Source of the DNA: Magicicada septendecula
Lineage: Eukaryota > Arthropoda > Insecta > Hemiptera > Cicadidae
Assembly: GCA_034769895.1 (NCBI GenBank)
Contig: CM068373.1
Coordinates: 26,912,120 to 26,976,119 of the forward strand
Direction: 5' to 3'
DNA: 64,000 bases
Shown here: positions 32,806-43,693 of the stretch, one piece after another
How the letters are laid out: each line of letters opens with the position of its first letter
How positions within the stretch are numbered: the stretch's first letter is position 1
Program-made: the position numbers and the translations under genes
Notes under the pieces: generated by a model
The model's input: only the letters and a program-made list of their open reading frames with translations
What the model was told of the DNA's origin: nothing
Databases searched by the model: none

Positions 32806-34320
32806 AATTGAAAAACCGTAAAGCACCTGGTCCTGGAGGGATAACTTATATGCGGAAATGATAAAGAATAGTACAGACACTTTACTAAGAATGATGACAG
32901 AAATGATTAACAAGTGTATTGAAAGGAAACAGGTACCAGCGGAATGGAAAATAGGATTCATGTCCTCATTGTTCAAGAAAGGAGACAGACAGCAATGCAG
33001 TAATTATAGAGGCATAACTGTCACACCAACCCTTAGCCGTCTTTATGGCACAGTCTTAAGAGATCTAATTGAGGAAGAGTACGCAGAAAATGAAACAGAA
33101 GAACAGAGCAGGTTTCGTGTTGGGAGATCTTGTATGGATAATATCTTCTGTCGTAAACAACTAATAGAAAAAAGACTATCTGTAAATCAAGAGGTTCACC
33201 TTCTCTTCATAGACCTGTCTAAGGCTTACGATAATGTCGCCGTCTCTATATTGTGGGAGGTTCTACAGAACACTAATATAAACCACACTCTCATTCAGGC
33301 AATACAAGAAATTTATAGAGACTCCAAAATAAAGATCTAAATAGGGAAAAAGTGTCAGCAGGGTTTACGGTGTCGAAAGGTCTGAGGCAAGGGTGTTGCA
33401 TCTCCCCGACATTGTTCAAAATATATATAGACACAGTATTGCGACAGTGGAAAAGAAAGTGCAGAGGTGTGGGAATTCCAATAGCTGGAACCCATATTTT
33501 CACATTACAATTCGCGGATGACCAGGTCTTAGTAGCACAAGATAAAGAGGACTTGGAGTATATGACTCGGAAGATCAAAGACGAATACGAGAGCTCGGGA
33601 CTGTCAATAAATCTAGAAAAGACCAAGTATTTATGCGTGGGAGGTACTGAAACCAACTTGCAATTGGAAAATAATAAAAAAATTGAAAATTTCCAGCCAT
33701 ATCTGTATTTAGAAGTACAGATAAAGCAGGATGGCAGAAATACAGGTAAAATAAACGAGAGAGTAGGCATGAGACGGAGGGCTATGAAAAGGCTAAATAG
33801 TATATGGTGGCATGACCAGATAACTAGAGGAAGAAAAGTATAGATATACAATACTATCGTAAAAAGTATTCTGCTGTATGGTGTTGAGAGTTGGAGAATG
33901 ACAGAAGCGGACAAAAAGAAAATACTTGCTGTAGAGATGGATGCACTAAGGAGATCATGCAGAGTATCCAGGCGAGAGAAAATAAGAAATGAACAGATTA
34001 GAGAAATGATAAATGTGAAACATGCAGTAGTAGACGAAACAGAAAGAAGAAAGTTAATTTGGTTTGGACATGTTAAACGGATGGGAGGAGAAATGTTGCC
34101 AAAAAGGATATAATGCAATTGTTACTCCCGGAGAAGAGGAAGAGGGGAAGACCCAGACGATCATGGGGAAAGGGTATCCAGAAAGGTCTAAGTGTGAGGA
34201 ATCTGACCGAAGAACATTGTCAGGACCAAAAATATTGGAGATAAAGTCTGGAAATCGGACAGCGACGACAGACGCTATAAAGCGATGTTATATGGATAGA
34301 AATTTAATCAGCTGATTTCG
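32806..34320 (+). pseudogene. LINE reverse transcriptase, most of palm to C-terminus
   Basis: Starts at KNRKAPGPGG, then EWKIGFMSSLFKKGDRQQ, NYRGITVTPTLSRLYG, LFIDLSKAYDNV (first catalytic Asp) and, after a frame change near 33345, SKGLRQGCCISPTLFKIYID, TLQFADDQVLVAQ (FADD catalytic pair), LSINLEKTKYLCVGG, YNTIVKSILLYGVESW, IRNEQIREMI and RRKLIWFGHVKRM. The order is that of endonuclease/RT LINEs. The endonuclease is missing (5' truncation), there is one frameshift in the palm and a TAG at 33841-33843. The catalytic residues survive, so the copy is less decayed than its neighbours. Confidence 0.9.
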
Positions 34321-34960
34321 ACTGTCCTATCTAATTCTACATTCATTCCTTATATACAGCGTATACGTATGAAGAAAGGACAGAGAAGAGAGACAGAAGA
34401 AATAAGGAAAGGCCACTAGCAAATTTGCGGACCTTGCATATTAACAACGAGTTACTGGGACCGTTATTTGACAGATAGCATCACCTAATACAAACGTATG
34501 GGGACGCATGTCGGAGAAGGCTAAAGTACAATGTCTGTCAAGCCACAGAAAGAAGAATAAGATACAGTTAATTCTTCAAGAAGAACACATGTAGGAATTA
34601 GATAGTTTCCAGTGATAGAAAATATACGATATTTTACACCGACAAGTGATGTTTGACGTGTTTCGGACCCATCTGGAGGCACACAAACAAGCTAAATATT
34701 CAGCTCAACTAACGGTCGGATATAGCAACGCGAAGCTGAAACATTATAGCTAACTGTTTTGCTACGGACGTCGCCTGGGAGAAACTCATTTACACACGTT
34801 TTGTTAATTTAACTTAACAAACTTCACAAACACAGCTGTTTCCAAATTACTAGTGCATACTCTGTAACATTGTCTGTGATACACTAACTAATATCAAATA
34901 TCAAAGACTAGCTAATATCTTATTATGAACAAACAGCTAACTAATAACTTCCCTAATATC
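34321..34960. other. No gene recognised
   Basis: On the minus strand near 34655-34690 lies CAGATGGGTCCGAAACACG, a variant of the PLE-terminal motif. Otherwise unremarkable. Confidence 0.4.
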
Positions 34961-34964
34961 AAAA

Positions 34965-35240
34965 ACAGATTACAAACAAAACTCAAAATGACTCCCAACT
35001 TTACGGCAAAAGTGATTGGACACGTGAAACAAAATCATACCTACACCGTTTCAAGATAATAAACGACCCAATGCACCAGTGCAATGCAAGAGAACAACAG
35101 TGGATCACATTATAAATGAGTGTGAGATGTTAAAAAATAAGAGAAAAAATTTAATCAATAGTGGAAAAAAAAGGAACTTGGCAATCTTCAAAAGTAAATC
35201 TTATAAAGAAATAACTGAAAGAATTCAAAACGTTTTTTAG
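34965..35240 (+). pseudogene. LINE 3' ORF tail (RNase-like/C-terminal) fragment
   Basis: The reading contains QLYGKSDWTRETKSYLHRF, KIINDPMHQCN, TVDHIINECEMLKNKRKNLI and KSYKEITERIQNVF. The C-x-C ... TVDHIIxEC pattern is the C-terminal signature seen after the RT in Jockey/I-type LINEs. It is a short, isolated remnant. Confidence 0.55.
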
Positions 35241-35305
35241 TTCATTAGAAATCTAATCCTTGTTATTAATTAATTATTTATATTATTGTAAAAGGATAAA
35301 TAATT

Positions 35306-35860
35306 ATGATTAATGAGCAAATTTTAAAACAGATAAGCCATTTTAATTATTTGGGTAATGTTATTAGTTACGATAGGAATTATGATATGGATGTTAAGTA
35401 TGGTAAGTTCGAGATGATCTGTAGAACAATCAACCGTATTTTTAGAAACGTGGTACCTCGAAATACAACATTAAAGTTCACTAAAGTTATAGCAGTCCCT
35501 GTACTGTCATATGGGTGTGAATTATGGACAACAACCAAAAAACAAGACAGCAAAATACAGGCCTCGGGCATTCTTAAGAGGAGTTAAAAGATGTTCTAAA
35601 CTTGACCGTATAAGAAAGAAGGCCACAAGAGAAGAGTTACGAGTTTCTAACTTGAATGAGAGCTTAAAAGATTACAAACAACGGTAGAAATAACACTTAG
35701 AAAGAATATAAGATTCCAGCCTGGCCAAACAATTCTGGAAATACAAACCTATAGGACACAGGTGTGTCGGTGGATCCAGGAAGAGATGGCTGGAGGATTT
35801 TTGAAGGCGAAACAGGCAGCACTTTGCTTATGCCGTGTTGTGAAAATGATGATGATGAAT
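35306..35860 (+). pseudogene. LINE reverse transcriptase C-terminal tail
   Basis: Reads ISHFNYLGNVISYDRN (FxYLG block), NTTLKFTKVIAVPVLSYG, CELWTTTKKQDSKIQAS, then frame-shifted pieces ending GGFLKAKQAALCLCRVVKMM. It ends at ATGATGATGA (35848-35857), the short trinucleotide tail seen in related copies. Confidence 0.7.
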
Positions 35861-36479
35861 TAAATAACTAACATGTATCACAGTTCTGTCGCAGTAGTAA
35901 GGTAACAGTGTGTCCGCGAAGTAAATTTGATTGTCTAAGATACAGTGTGTAATAATGCAAATGACGTTCTACGCCAACGCTTGAGAAACGCTAAAGGCAA
36001 AGCAATTAGCTATAATTTGTCGGCTACACTAAGCAAAGCCTTAGTTAAGATGAATATTCAGCTCGTTATCTATCTGCCCTCTAACCAGCTGATTGTAAAC
36101 ACTTTGAGCTGTATTTCCCAACTATATACACAGATGGCTTTTCCAGCGTAAACTTGGCAATAATATCTCTTCTCTTGCTCATACTCCATGGTGTCAGTGT
36201 CTACTACTTCCAGTACACCTGTATCCCATGACTTAGAACTTCAGCGAGTTCAGTTTTCCCACTGGTAAAGCTCTTAGTCTCAAATTACTTTGTTAATTGT
36301 TGTTGGAATATTAATAATCAGAATAAATTTCCATCCTTACTGCCGTGTGACAGCATAATTAATATTTCAAGTGCTCTCCAGAATACGCTGGAAGGTACTT
36401 TTTTGTTACATGAATGGACGACCTTGATACAGACGGGGCACACTGAGCTAGTCGAAAGCATGTAAAAGGACGTGAGTAG
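35861..36479. other. No gene; part of a dispersed repeat
   Basis: 35975-36085 is related to 14745-14850 and 27760-27850 (CAATTAGCTATAATTTGTC, TTCAGCTCGTTA). Confidence 0.4.
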
Positions 36480-38812
36480 GGCACCCATATTTATAAACTT
36501 TTGGTGTCCGCACGAAGTTGTTCTCTGACACCACTACCCAATCAGAAGAAAGACAAAATCTTATTGGTTCGCCACAACTCGACTGTCTGGGCTGTGCGAT
36601 TCTGCGTCGCAGAGACGAACCGCTCGTGAACTGAGTTCCGAGCTACCTTCTGGAGCTCCTGCCTCGTGGCCCTGCCAAAGTAGGGCGTGTGCTCTGTAGC
36701 AGGCCGTTTCTCGGCTGTTGTGCTAGCTTACAATAGCGCAGTATACACCGAGGGCGTTTCCACGAATCACCTGGAAGTATACGATACCTACCCAGCCCAG
36801 CCACAAGAGGATTGTCTGGGAACTTCACCGCACGTGCATAAAATTTGCGTGCAAGCCGCCTGAATGTGGCGTTTAAGGAGCAGACGCCAAGTCTTCTTCT
36901 CAGAAGGCGAGATGAAAAGCGACGGGAGACTTTGGCCCCTAGCCGAAGACCCCTGTCGAGGACGCTCTGCAACTTCTTTTTATGCATTGCGGCGAGGTAA
37001 CCCCAAACCGGCCAACCGTAAGTAATGACCGGCAGCAAATACGCGCCGACGATCGTCTTGCCCAATTTCCTGGTCATGGCTGAGCTGATCAGGAGTGGAA
37101 AAAGTAAGCTCAGACGAGCGGATGCTCGCTTATGAACTGTCTGAGCGTGGGTATGCCAGGTGAGCCGACGGTCAAGGTGTACTTCGAGGTATTGACCTCG
37201 TTGGACCAGCGCAAGTACGTTCTGCCGATACGTAACTGCCTAACAGGGTGCTTCCGTCGCTTTGAGATTTCGATGGCTACACTCTTGGTAGAGTTGAGTT
37301 GCACTCTCCAATTTTCAGTCCAGTCCCCGAGCGAGTCGAGTTGGCGCTGCAGTCGTAAGACGGCTCTTTCCACATGACGATCGGCCGTAAATACGGCCGT
37401 GTCGTCCGCAAAGAGGGGCACCTGGACTCCAGGCTGTCTCGGCACGTCGTTGACGTAGACTGAGAACAGAAGGGGGCCAAGAACAGTACCTTGAGGGACG
37501 CTGGCTGTGATTCGTCTCTCGGAAGAGACTGAATCGCGAACTCTCACGCAGAAGGTCCTCTCCATCAGAAAGCTAGCAATCAGATGAAGGTAGCAGTCTG
37601 GGAGCTGGCATTCCCTAAGCTTGAATAATAGGCCATCATGCCATACGCTGTCGAAGGCTTTTTCAACATCTAAGAAACAGCCAACGGTCCGTTCTCTCCG
37701 ACACCCGGCGTCCGTGATGTATTCCACCATTCTCATCAGTTGATGAGTGGTTGAATGCCCTACATGGCAGTCGAACTGTTCGGGGACCAGCACGTCAAAG
37801 TTAATTAGATGTTCTCGTACACGACGCTGCACGAGTCCCTCAAAACCTTGGACGTAGCGGAAAGTAGGCTGATGGGCCGGAGGTTGTCGGGCCGCGAAGC
37901 ATCCTTTCCCTGTTTCGGGATCACGATGACCCGTAGCCTTTCCCCATTTCTTGGGAAAGTAGGTATGTCTGAGACACGCGTTGAACAAGTCAGTCAACCG
38001 GGAGAAGTCGTAGAGCGGTGTTCATGACACCGTCCGGGCCTGGAGCTTTCCTTGGCTGAAGTTCAGCGAGCCGATCTGAGACTTCTTCCAAAGAAATGGG
38101 TTCGGGTTCCACCGTGATCGGAAGAGATAGACTACAACCATCTCGACTTGTTTGTCGAAGTCCCAGTCCATTGGCGGGTTGGGAGCGAACTGACACTCGA
38201 AACACACACCCAAGTACTCGGCCTTCTCCTTCGGGCGACCCAGGAGTTGTCCGAACGGTCCAACGATGGCGGGGGTGGAGGTCGTCGCCTCCGTCACGTC
38301 ATCGCGGACGGTATTCTGTACGGGTGACTTTGCGGGTCCGCATCCCCCGTTCAGGCCACAGCGATTTCCCAACATTTACGTCGGAACGCCTTCAGACTGC
38401 CACGCAGTCGTCTGTTGAGCCGATTGTATGCTGCCTTATCGGCCGGATCACGGGTCCTCTGCCAACGTTTTCGGAAATAATTCCTCTAAAGGGCGAGAAG
38501 AGGGACTTCCTCAGGGATGCGTTGGTAGTCAGGCGTGAAACCGGCTCGCATTCGTGAAGACACGTCTACTGCCGAGATGATTGTCTCTTCGATTCCCGCT
38601 ACTGCTTCGTCTAGGAGGCGGACGGAATCGAGTATTGCATTGCATTATGGATGCGGGGTGTCTTTGCACCCGTGGCTTGATTGCAGCATCTGGATCGTGT
38701 CCAATGGCTGCCAGAAGTAAACATAGTGCTGGTACAATGTCGACTGGTGACCTAAAACTGGAAAAGGAAACCGCCAACCAGTTAACTGAGAAGGCGGGGG
38801 AGTATAACATTT
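36480..38812 (-). pseudogene. Jockey-like element, 3' half (RT), interrupted by the intact copy
   Basis: GC-rich and unlike its surroundings. From high to low coordinates the minus-strand reading goes LPRLLS/VNWLAVSF, LLDEAVAGIEETI, WQRTRDPADKAAYNR, LQPRKAPGPDGVM, then RPISLL, then within 37110-37997 EQFDCHVGHSTTHQLMRM, GCFLDVEKAFDSVWHDGLLF (catalytic Asp), SVPQGTVLGPLLFSVYVND, VPLFADDTAVF (FADD) and LQRQLDSLGDWTENWRVQLN, then 36643-37077 PVITYGWPVWGYLA. Several frameshifts occur. Together with 43694-46030 it forms one element. Its 3' flank at 36480-36640 resembles parts of 59215-59310 and 59735-59800. Confidence 0.85.
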
Positions 38813-38818
38813 ATTTGT
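38813..38818. repeat. Target site duplication TATAAC (left)
   Basis: Identical to 43688-43693. It reads GTTATA on the minus strand; removing one copy plus the element reconnects the host Jockey-like reading (ARDENKVI to LPRLLS). Confidence 0.75.
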
Positions 38819-39069
38819 TTAATGCACTGCCGCTGGTACCGATGCGAGCAACAGATGTTGCCCGTTTCAAGTCCAGTCAGCAGACGCCCTGAGGGCGTCG
38901 GTCGCTCCCCGCGAGGCGGAGAGCCTCCGTGCCAGTGATTGATGACAGCGACAAGCAGCCGGCTCAGCGTGCTTGGAGGTGAACAGGAAGGAGAGAAGGA
39001 CAGTTTGGTGAAATACTCTGGTCTAGGACTGATGATTACTTGTTTTTGTTTAATTTAAAGAGGATGGCG

Positions 39070-41766
39070 TTATGGCGGGTCATCAAGAAGCGCCCGAGGG
39101 CGCTTGACCCGAATGGGCGGTGGTGGTTCTGATGCACTGATGGTTCGTAGGTACGGGAAGGTGGAGGTCGAGGCTTTAGCAAAGAGAGTTAGAGCCAGCG
39201 ACCGGACAAAGGAAGTCAAGGTAGGAACACGGAGACCCCTTCGAATCACGTCGTTCCTTACAAACCAAGGGGACCCCGTCAAGGATCGGAGTGTTCGGGA
39301 CTGGAAAGCTTCCAGCCTACATCTGTTGGTGGTGGATAAAAGAGACCACCAGGCGGGTGCCGCATAGGTCAATACAGACCTGAGAAATAGTAGATAGATG
39401 GTAAGTTTCGTGCGCATGGCCAGGCGGCTGCGACACGAGAGGAAAGGAGATAATTTGGCTCGGACGCCGCGAGCCTTGGCAAGGGTTTCCGTCACGTGGG
39501 CGTTGAAGTAAAGGCGACGATCTAGCCGAACGCCTAAATACTTCACCGATTCTTTGTAGGCGATGGGTCTCCCTGCTAGGGAGAGGGGCTGGCATCGGGA
39601 GATGGACTTACGGGTGAAGCAGATCGCCTCGGATTTCACCGTGTTGGTCGTCACCCGCCATTTCCGTAGCCAGTCCGGAAGCTGGTTCAACTGACGCTGC
39701 AGCTTTGTACTCGCAAATCGCGGGGACAGAGAGCTCCAGTGATACATAGCATCGTCAGCGAACAAAGACAACGTGACTCCGGGCAAGACAGGCAGGTCGT
39801 TCGTGTACACAAGGTACAGAACGGGGCCGAGGACAGATCCTTGAGGTACGCCGGCGGCGACGGGTCGAACTGTAGAACAGGACCCGTCGACGCTCACCCT
39901 GAAGGTTCGGTCGCTGAGATACGACCGGAGGAAAAACACTATGGTCGATGGTAGAGGGGAATTGGCAAGTTTGAAGAGAAGACCTTCGTGCCAGACTTTA
40001 TCGAAGGCCTTGCTCACGTCCAACAGTACGGCGGCCGTAGCCGCTCGCCTGTTGGTGGCGTCTGACAAGTGCGTAACAACGCGGACCAATTGAAGCGTGG
40101 TCGAGTGCTCTCTGTGAAACCCGAACTGTTCGCTGCGGATGAAACCATCTAGCAACGGCGAGATGCGAGCCAGCAGGAGACGCTCGAACACCTTCGAGAT
40201 GACTGGCAAGAGAGAGATTGGACGATAGCTTTCAGGAAGCATGCGCGGCTTGCGAGGCTTCGGAATCATTACGATGTTGGCAGATTTCCACAGGCGGGGA
40301 AAGTACTGTAGCCGGAGACAGGAGTTAAACAGCTCAAGAACGAGGTCAACGCCTGAGGCCGGGAGATTTTGTAGAGCAGCGGCCCCGATCCGGTCAGGAC
40401 CGGGGGCGCGACGGCGATTTAGTCGGCAGATAGATGAAACTAGTTCATCCCTGTCGAACGGGAGGGCTGGGATTTCGGGAGGGCTTGAAAAATGTCCAGA
40501 TAGGAAGTTACGGACTTCTGCCGAGTGGGCAGGGTCCGAGACGCCTTGGTGAACAGTAAATTGCACCTCCATGCAGTCGGCGAAGACCTCGGCCTTGCCT
40601 TCTGATGAAGATACAACCCCGTTCGGAGTTTCAAGTGGGTTGCGAGTTCTCTTCTCGCGGGTCAGTCTACTCGCCGCTCTCCAGACGGAGGCGTGGTCGA
40701 CTTCAAGAGACTCAAGGTATGAGTCCCATCGATCAGAGTTTACGTCCCGCAGTAGCTGCTGGACGTAAAGAGACTGGGCCTGAAAGCGCCTTTTGACGCC
40801 GGGATCACGGGTCCTTTGCCATCTGCGGCGGAGATTGCGCCGTAGCCAGATGGCGTGGAGTACTTCCGCAGGTAAGGCCGATTTACGATGATTCACCTCG
40901 ATAGTATATGTGTGTCGATCCATGACACCTTGGACCAACTCCTGAAGATGAGTGGCTCGGAGATCCAAATCGTCACTAGTGACGATCGGGTCCGCGGGGA
41001 GTGATGGTAACCGCCGTGAGAGCTCATCATGGTAGGAGCGCCAGTTAACTCTCCTAACAATCTGAGCGGGAGGTCGGGGTGAGGCCGACAGCTCACGGGC
41101 AGTTATAAAAAGGGGATTGTGATCGGATGAGAGATCCGACACTGACGAGACCTGGATGTGATGGGTCACGTCCTTGGCTATGACAATGTCAAGGACGTCC
41201 GGTCGATGACCGGAAAAGGGGAAGTGAGTAGGGTCTTCTGGGCCGATGACTTGAAGTACTGGGTCGTCGGAGACGAACCGATACAGAGATTTTCCGTAGG
41301 CGTTGGCTACTCTGCTGTTCCAGGAGGGATGCTTGGCATTTGAGTCGCCGGCTACAATGGTTGGTAGGGGATGATCGAGGAGAGCGTCCCACTCCTCGGG
41401 CGGTGGAGGTAGCCGCAGGCCGGGCCGGAGATACGCCGCAACAACGCGCAACTCCGATCCGCCAGCGTCTATCGCCACCGCACAACCTTCAACAAGAGAT
41501 GTATCTAAAGGGGGTAGTGGCCTGTGGGATATCCGCCTGTGGACTAAGACGGCTGTCCCCCCCGAGGGGCGACAGCCAGGCCGTTGGGGACGATCCTGAC
41601 GAAAACAGACGTAAGATGGCAGGTTGAAGGTATGGTAGCGAGCCAGATGAGTCTCGCAAAGGAGGACGACATCAGCGTTGTACTCCGTTACGAAAGTCAT
41701 CAGTTCAGATCGTCGAGGGACTACCCCATGGGCATTCCACGCAACGATCCTAAGACTCCTAGCCAT
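39070..41766 (-). CDS. Jockey-like ORF2: AP endonuclease and reverse transcriptase
   Basis: This 898-residue protein would nick genomic DNA and copy the element's RNA onto it (target-primed reverse transcription). The endonuclease occupies residues ~5-225, with AWN11AHG, CE38THL, GD141SN143 and SSD215H216N matching the exonuclease III-like catalytic set. The RT (~490-760) shows YRPISLLPVISKVFER, EQFGFHREHSTT, LLD583VSKAFDKVWH, GVPQGSVLGPVL, LFADD (669-672) and VKYLGVRLDRR. The start ATG at 41766 overlaps the ORF1 stop by 8 bases (ATGGCTAG), so translation by reinitiation or coupling is likely. Length is normal for the clade and no stop or frameshift is seen. Confidence 0.95.
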   Translation of the reverse strand: MARSLRIVAWNAHGVVPRRSELMTFVTEYNADVVLLCETHLARYHTFNLPSYVCFRQDRPQRPGCRPSGGTAVLVHRRISHRPLPPLDTSLVEGCAVAIDAGGSELRVVAAYLRPGLRLPPPPEEWDALLDHPLPTIVAGDSNAKHPSWNSRVANAYGKSLYRFVSDDPVLQVIGPEDPTHFPFSGHRPDVLDIVIAKDVTHHIQVSSVSDLSSDHNPLFITARELSASPRPPAQIVRRVNWRSYHDELSRRLPSLPADPIVTSDDLDLRATHLQELVQGVMDRHTYTIEVNHRKSALPAEVLHAIWLRRNLRRRWQRTRDPGVKRRFQAQSLYVQQLLRDVNSDRWDSYLESLEVDHASVWRAASRLTREKRTRNPLETPNGVVSSSEGKAEVFADCMEVQFTVHQGVSDPAHSAEVRNFLSGHFSSPPEIPALPFDRDELVSSICRLNRRRAPGPDRIGAAALQNLPASGVDLVLELFNSCLRLQYFPRLWKSANIVMIPKPRKPRMLPESYRPISLLPVISKVFERLLLARISPLLDGFIRSEQFGFHREHSTTLQLVRVVTHLSDATNRRAATAAVLLDVSKAFDKVWHEGLLFKLANSPLPSTIVFFLRSYLSDRTFRVSVDGSCSTVRPVAAGVPQGSVLGPVLYLVYTNDLPVLPGVTLSLFADDAMYHWSSLSPRFASTKLQRQLNQLPDWLRKWRVTTNTVKSEAICFTRKSISRCQPLSLAGRPIAYKESVKYLGVRLDRRLYFNAHVTETLAKARGVRAKLSPFLSCRSRLAMRTKLTIYLLFLRSVLTYAAPAWWSLLSTTNRCRLEAFQSRTLRSLTGSPWFVRNDVIRRGLRVPTLTSFVRSLALTLFAKASTSTFPYLRTISASEPPPPIRVKRPRALLDDPP

Positions 41767-43342
41767 TCAAAGGAAGAAGAGGAAAGAGGGTAGACAGTAA
41801 TTGAAACACCAGGGCGAGAACCGTGGTTGTATCTGGAGCAGACCTGATGTTGTTTACCAAAGTTTCAGCCCAGGCAGTCAGGGGATCCACCGGGGCCCGG
41901 GAAGATTCCCGAGATTCCGGAAGACGGACCTGGCTGGCCTCGGCCGGTGTTGCAGATGGCGCAGGGCTCGGGGACGGACGTGGGGTCTGCTCAGTTGGGA
42001 GCTTAGGTTGATGGCTGGGGGCGGGCGGGGCCCGCTGAGGTTTTACAGGCAAGGCCTGTGGAACTTGTCGCTGACGGCGACGAGTGCGCTTCTGTTTGGA
42101 GCTCCGAGGAGCGGAAGGCGGGACTGATGTAGCGGCCACAGCCGCGTATGAAGGACCGGGCGCTCCGGCAGGCGCCGGGACAGAAGGGACTGCAGGCGGC
42201 GCCGAAACGTCGACTGCAGGCGGAACTGGGGCCCTGGGAGCAGCCGGAACTGCTGCCGGGGCCTGAGATGATGCTCCGGAGAGAGGTGGGAAGGCCTCTC
42301 TGCGGTTAGGGAGGGGACCTGCAACACGGCCTGCCTGCGCGCCAGGGCGAGCAGGAGTCCGCTGCAGCTTCATGGCTGATATAAAGTCCCTACATCCTCT
42401 ATAACTAGCCGGATGGTCCCCGCCGCAGTTGCAGCAAATGGCCGTGAACCCCGTCTTGGGCTTATCACACCCACGATGAGGCTCAGTACATCGCACGCAA
42501 CGCGGAGGGTGATTACAGAATAGGCTGGAGTGGCCAAACCTCTGACAGTTAAAACACTGCGAGGGGCCTGGCCGCGGGTCAAAAGTACGAACTTGCACCC
42601 GAAGGTGCAGGAAGTTTTGGAGGCCATAGACCTCCTCGAACTGGCCTACTTTGAGTAGTTTCACTAGGCAACTATTCACAGGACGGCGATCTTCCCCCTT
42701 GCCAGCATGCAGTACACTTACCGCCGTCGGCGAATAGCCTAAAGCGACAAGCTCCTGCCTGATGGTATCGGGGGCGGTCCAGGAAGGAAGTCCGGAAAGA
42801 ACAACTTTAATTTCGCGCTCTGAAGGAAGCGCGAAAGTATGGAAGGAGATCTTCCGATCGGTAAGAAACTGTTGGACCGATCGGAAGTCCGGGACTGTTG
42901 TGGCCGCAATTCGAAGCGAGGAGCCTTGGCACCTGGCCTCGAGTTTGGCCGAAGGAAGCAGATTCTGCAGGGAACGGAGAATTTCCCTGTAGTTACGATT
43001 GTCTGGAATAACAATCGGCGGAATTTTAGGTTTGGGGACAGAATTGGAGTGTTGCTGAGTAGGTTGGCTGGCGCTGTTACCGGGACTAGATACCCGATGC
43101 GTAGCAGCGGCCGGTGGCGGGCTGGCGACTATTTTTCGCTTGCGTTTGGCAGACTTGCCCTCCACAAGCGAAAATTCACCGTCCCCCGTCCCCACACTAC
43201 ACATCGACGCACAATCACTTTCACTTTCACTATCACTAATTGTATGGGACGGCAGCGGGGTAGAATGAGGACCAGTACCGCAGGTTTCCATTAAGGTTAC
43301 CAGCGGTGCCGGCAAAGGAACGGGAGTTGCGTTCGACGCCAT
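41759..43342 (-). CDS. Jockey-like ORF1: gag-like nucleic-acid-binding protein
   Basis: This 527-residue protein would coat the element's RNA. A serine- and acid-rich N-terminus with a basic SAKRKRK patch (residues 64-70) precedes a folded region (~110-255, including IKVVLSGLPSWTAPDTIRQE). Three zinc knuckles follow: C263-C266-H271-C276, C282-C285-H289-C292 and C303-C306-H310-C317. The last ~190 residues are proline/alanine-rich. This layout is the Jockey-clade ORF1. The start at 43342 is the first ATG of the open frame. The same protein, decayed, is at 45023-46026. Confidence 0.93.
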   Translation of the reverse strand: MASNATPVPLPAPLVTLMETCGTGPHSTPLPSHTISDSESESDCASMCSVGTGDGEFSLVEGKSAKRKRKIVASPPPAAATHRVSSPGNSASQPTQQHSNSVPKPKIPPIVIPDNRNYREILRSLQNLLPSAKLEARCQGSSLRIAATTVPDFRSVQQFLTDRKISFHTFALPSEREIKVVLSGLPSWTAPDTIRQELVALGYSPTAVSVLHAGKGEDRRPVNSCLVKLLKVGQFEEVYGLQNFLHLRVQVRTFDPRPGPSQCFNCQRFGHSSLFCNHPPRCVRCTEPHRGCDKPKTGFTAICCNCGGDHPASYRGCRDFISAMKLQRTPARPGAQAGRVAGPLPNRREAFPPLSGASSQAPAAVPAAPRAPVPPAVDVSAPPAVPSVPAPAGAPGPSYAAVAATSVPPSAPRSSKQKRTRRRQRQVPQALPVKPQRAPPAPSHQPKLPTEQTPRPSPSPAPSATPAEASQVRLPESRESSRAPVDPLTAWAETLVNNIRSAPDTTTVLALVFQLLSTLFPLLPLNG

Positions 43343-43687
43343 CTCGGGATGAGCCGAAATGAACGTCGAAGACGCAAAAAAGGCTAGGAAAGAGTGACTT
43401 TCACCAGCACTGAATCACTACACTGACAGACAAAGAACACGAACACCAGACGCGCGCTGCACACGAATCACAAAAACACTCGCGCACGACACAATACACT
43501 TCTGAAATTGTAGCACACTGATTATGATGAAGAACGATGATGATGATGATGAAGAAAACAGATTGAAAAAGATATTACTAACGGTTAAAAACCACAATCG
43601 CAAATGCGATAAAGAGTAACACAGCCTACCCGGGCAACAGCTCTAGGTAGACTCCGCTCTGGAATCGAGTGGGGCCGCTGGACCTTA
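43343..43687 (-). promoter_or_regulatory. 5' UTR of the Jockey-like LINE (probable internal promoter region)
   Basis: Noncoding sequence between the TSD and the ORF1 start. Jockey-clade LINEs are transcribed from promoters within this region, but I see no diagnostic motif. A short (GAT)n-like run lies at about 43527-43552. Confidence 0.5.
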
Positions 43688-43693
43688 TATAAC
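43688..43693. repeat. Target site duplication TATAAC (right)
   Basis: Pairs with 38813-38818. Confidence 0.75.

Larger units (their letters stand above)
38819..43687 (-). mobile_element. Apparently complete Jockey-like LINE, 4869 bp
   Basis: Two uninterrupted overlapping ORFs, a 5' UTR of ~345 bp (43343-43687) and a 3' UTR of ~251 bp (38819-39069), flanked by TATAAC on both sides. It is GC-rich, unlike the AT-rich surroundings. The 3' end is AAACAAATAAAT (minus strand) with no long poly(A). It lies inside a related, decayed Jockey-like element in the same orientation. The intact ORFs and near-perfect borders suggest a recent insertion that could still supply protein. Confidence 0.85.

Noticed and set aside
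33291..34118. 275-codon minus ORF
   Set aside because: It is antisense to the LINE reverse transcriptase at 32806-34320; hydrophobic content arises from the complementary codons.
38022..38810. Several overlapping ORFs on both strands
   Set aside because: They are shadows of the decayed GC-rich Jockey-like ORF2; only the minus-strand pieces matching the LINE order were kept.
39104..43294. Many plus-strand ORFs of 60-150 codons
   Set aside because: They lie opposite the long intact minus-strand ORF1 and ORF2 and reflect GC-rich codon bias.
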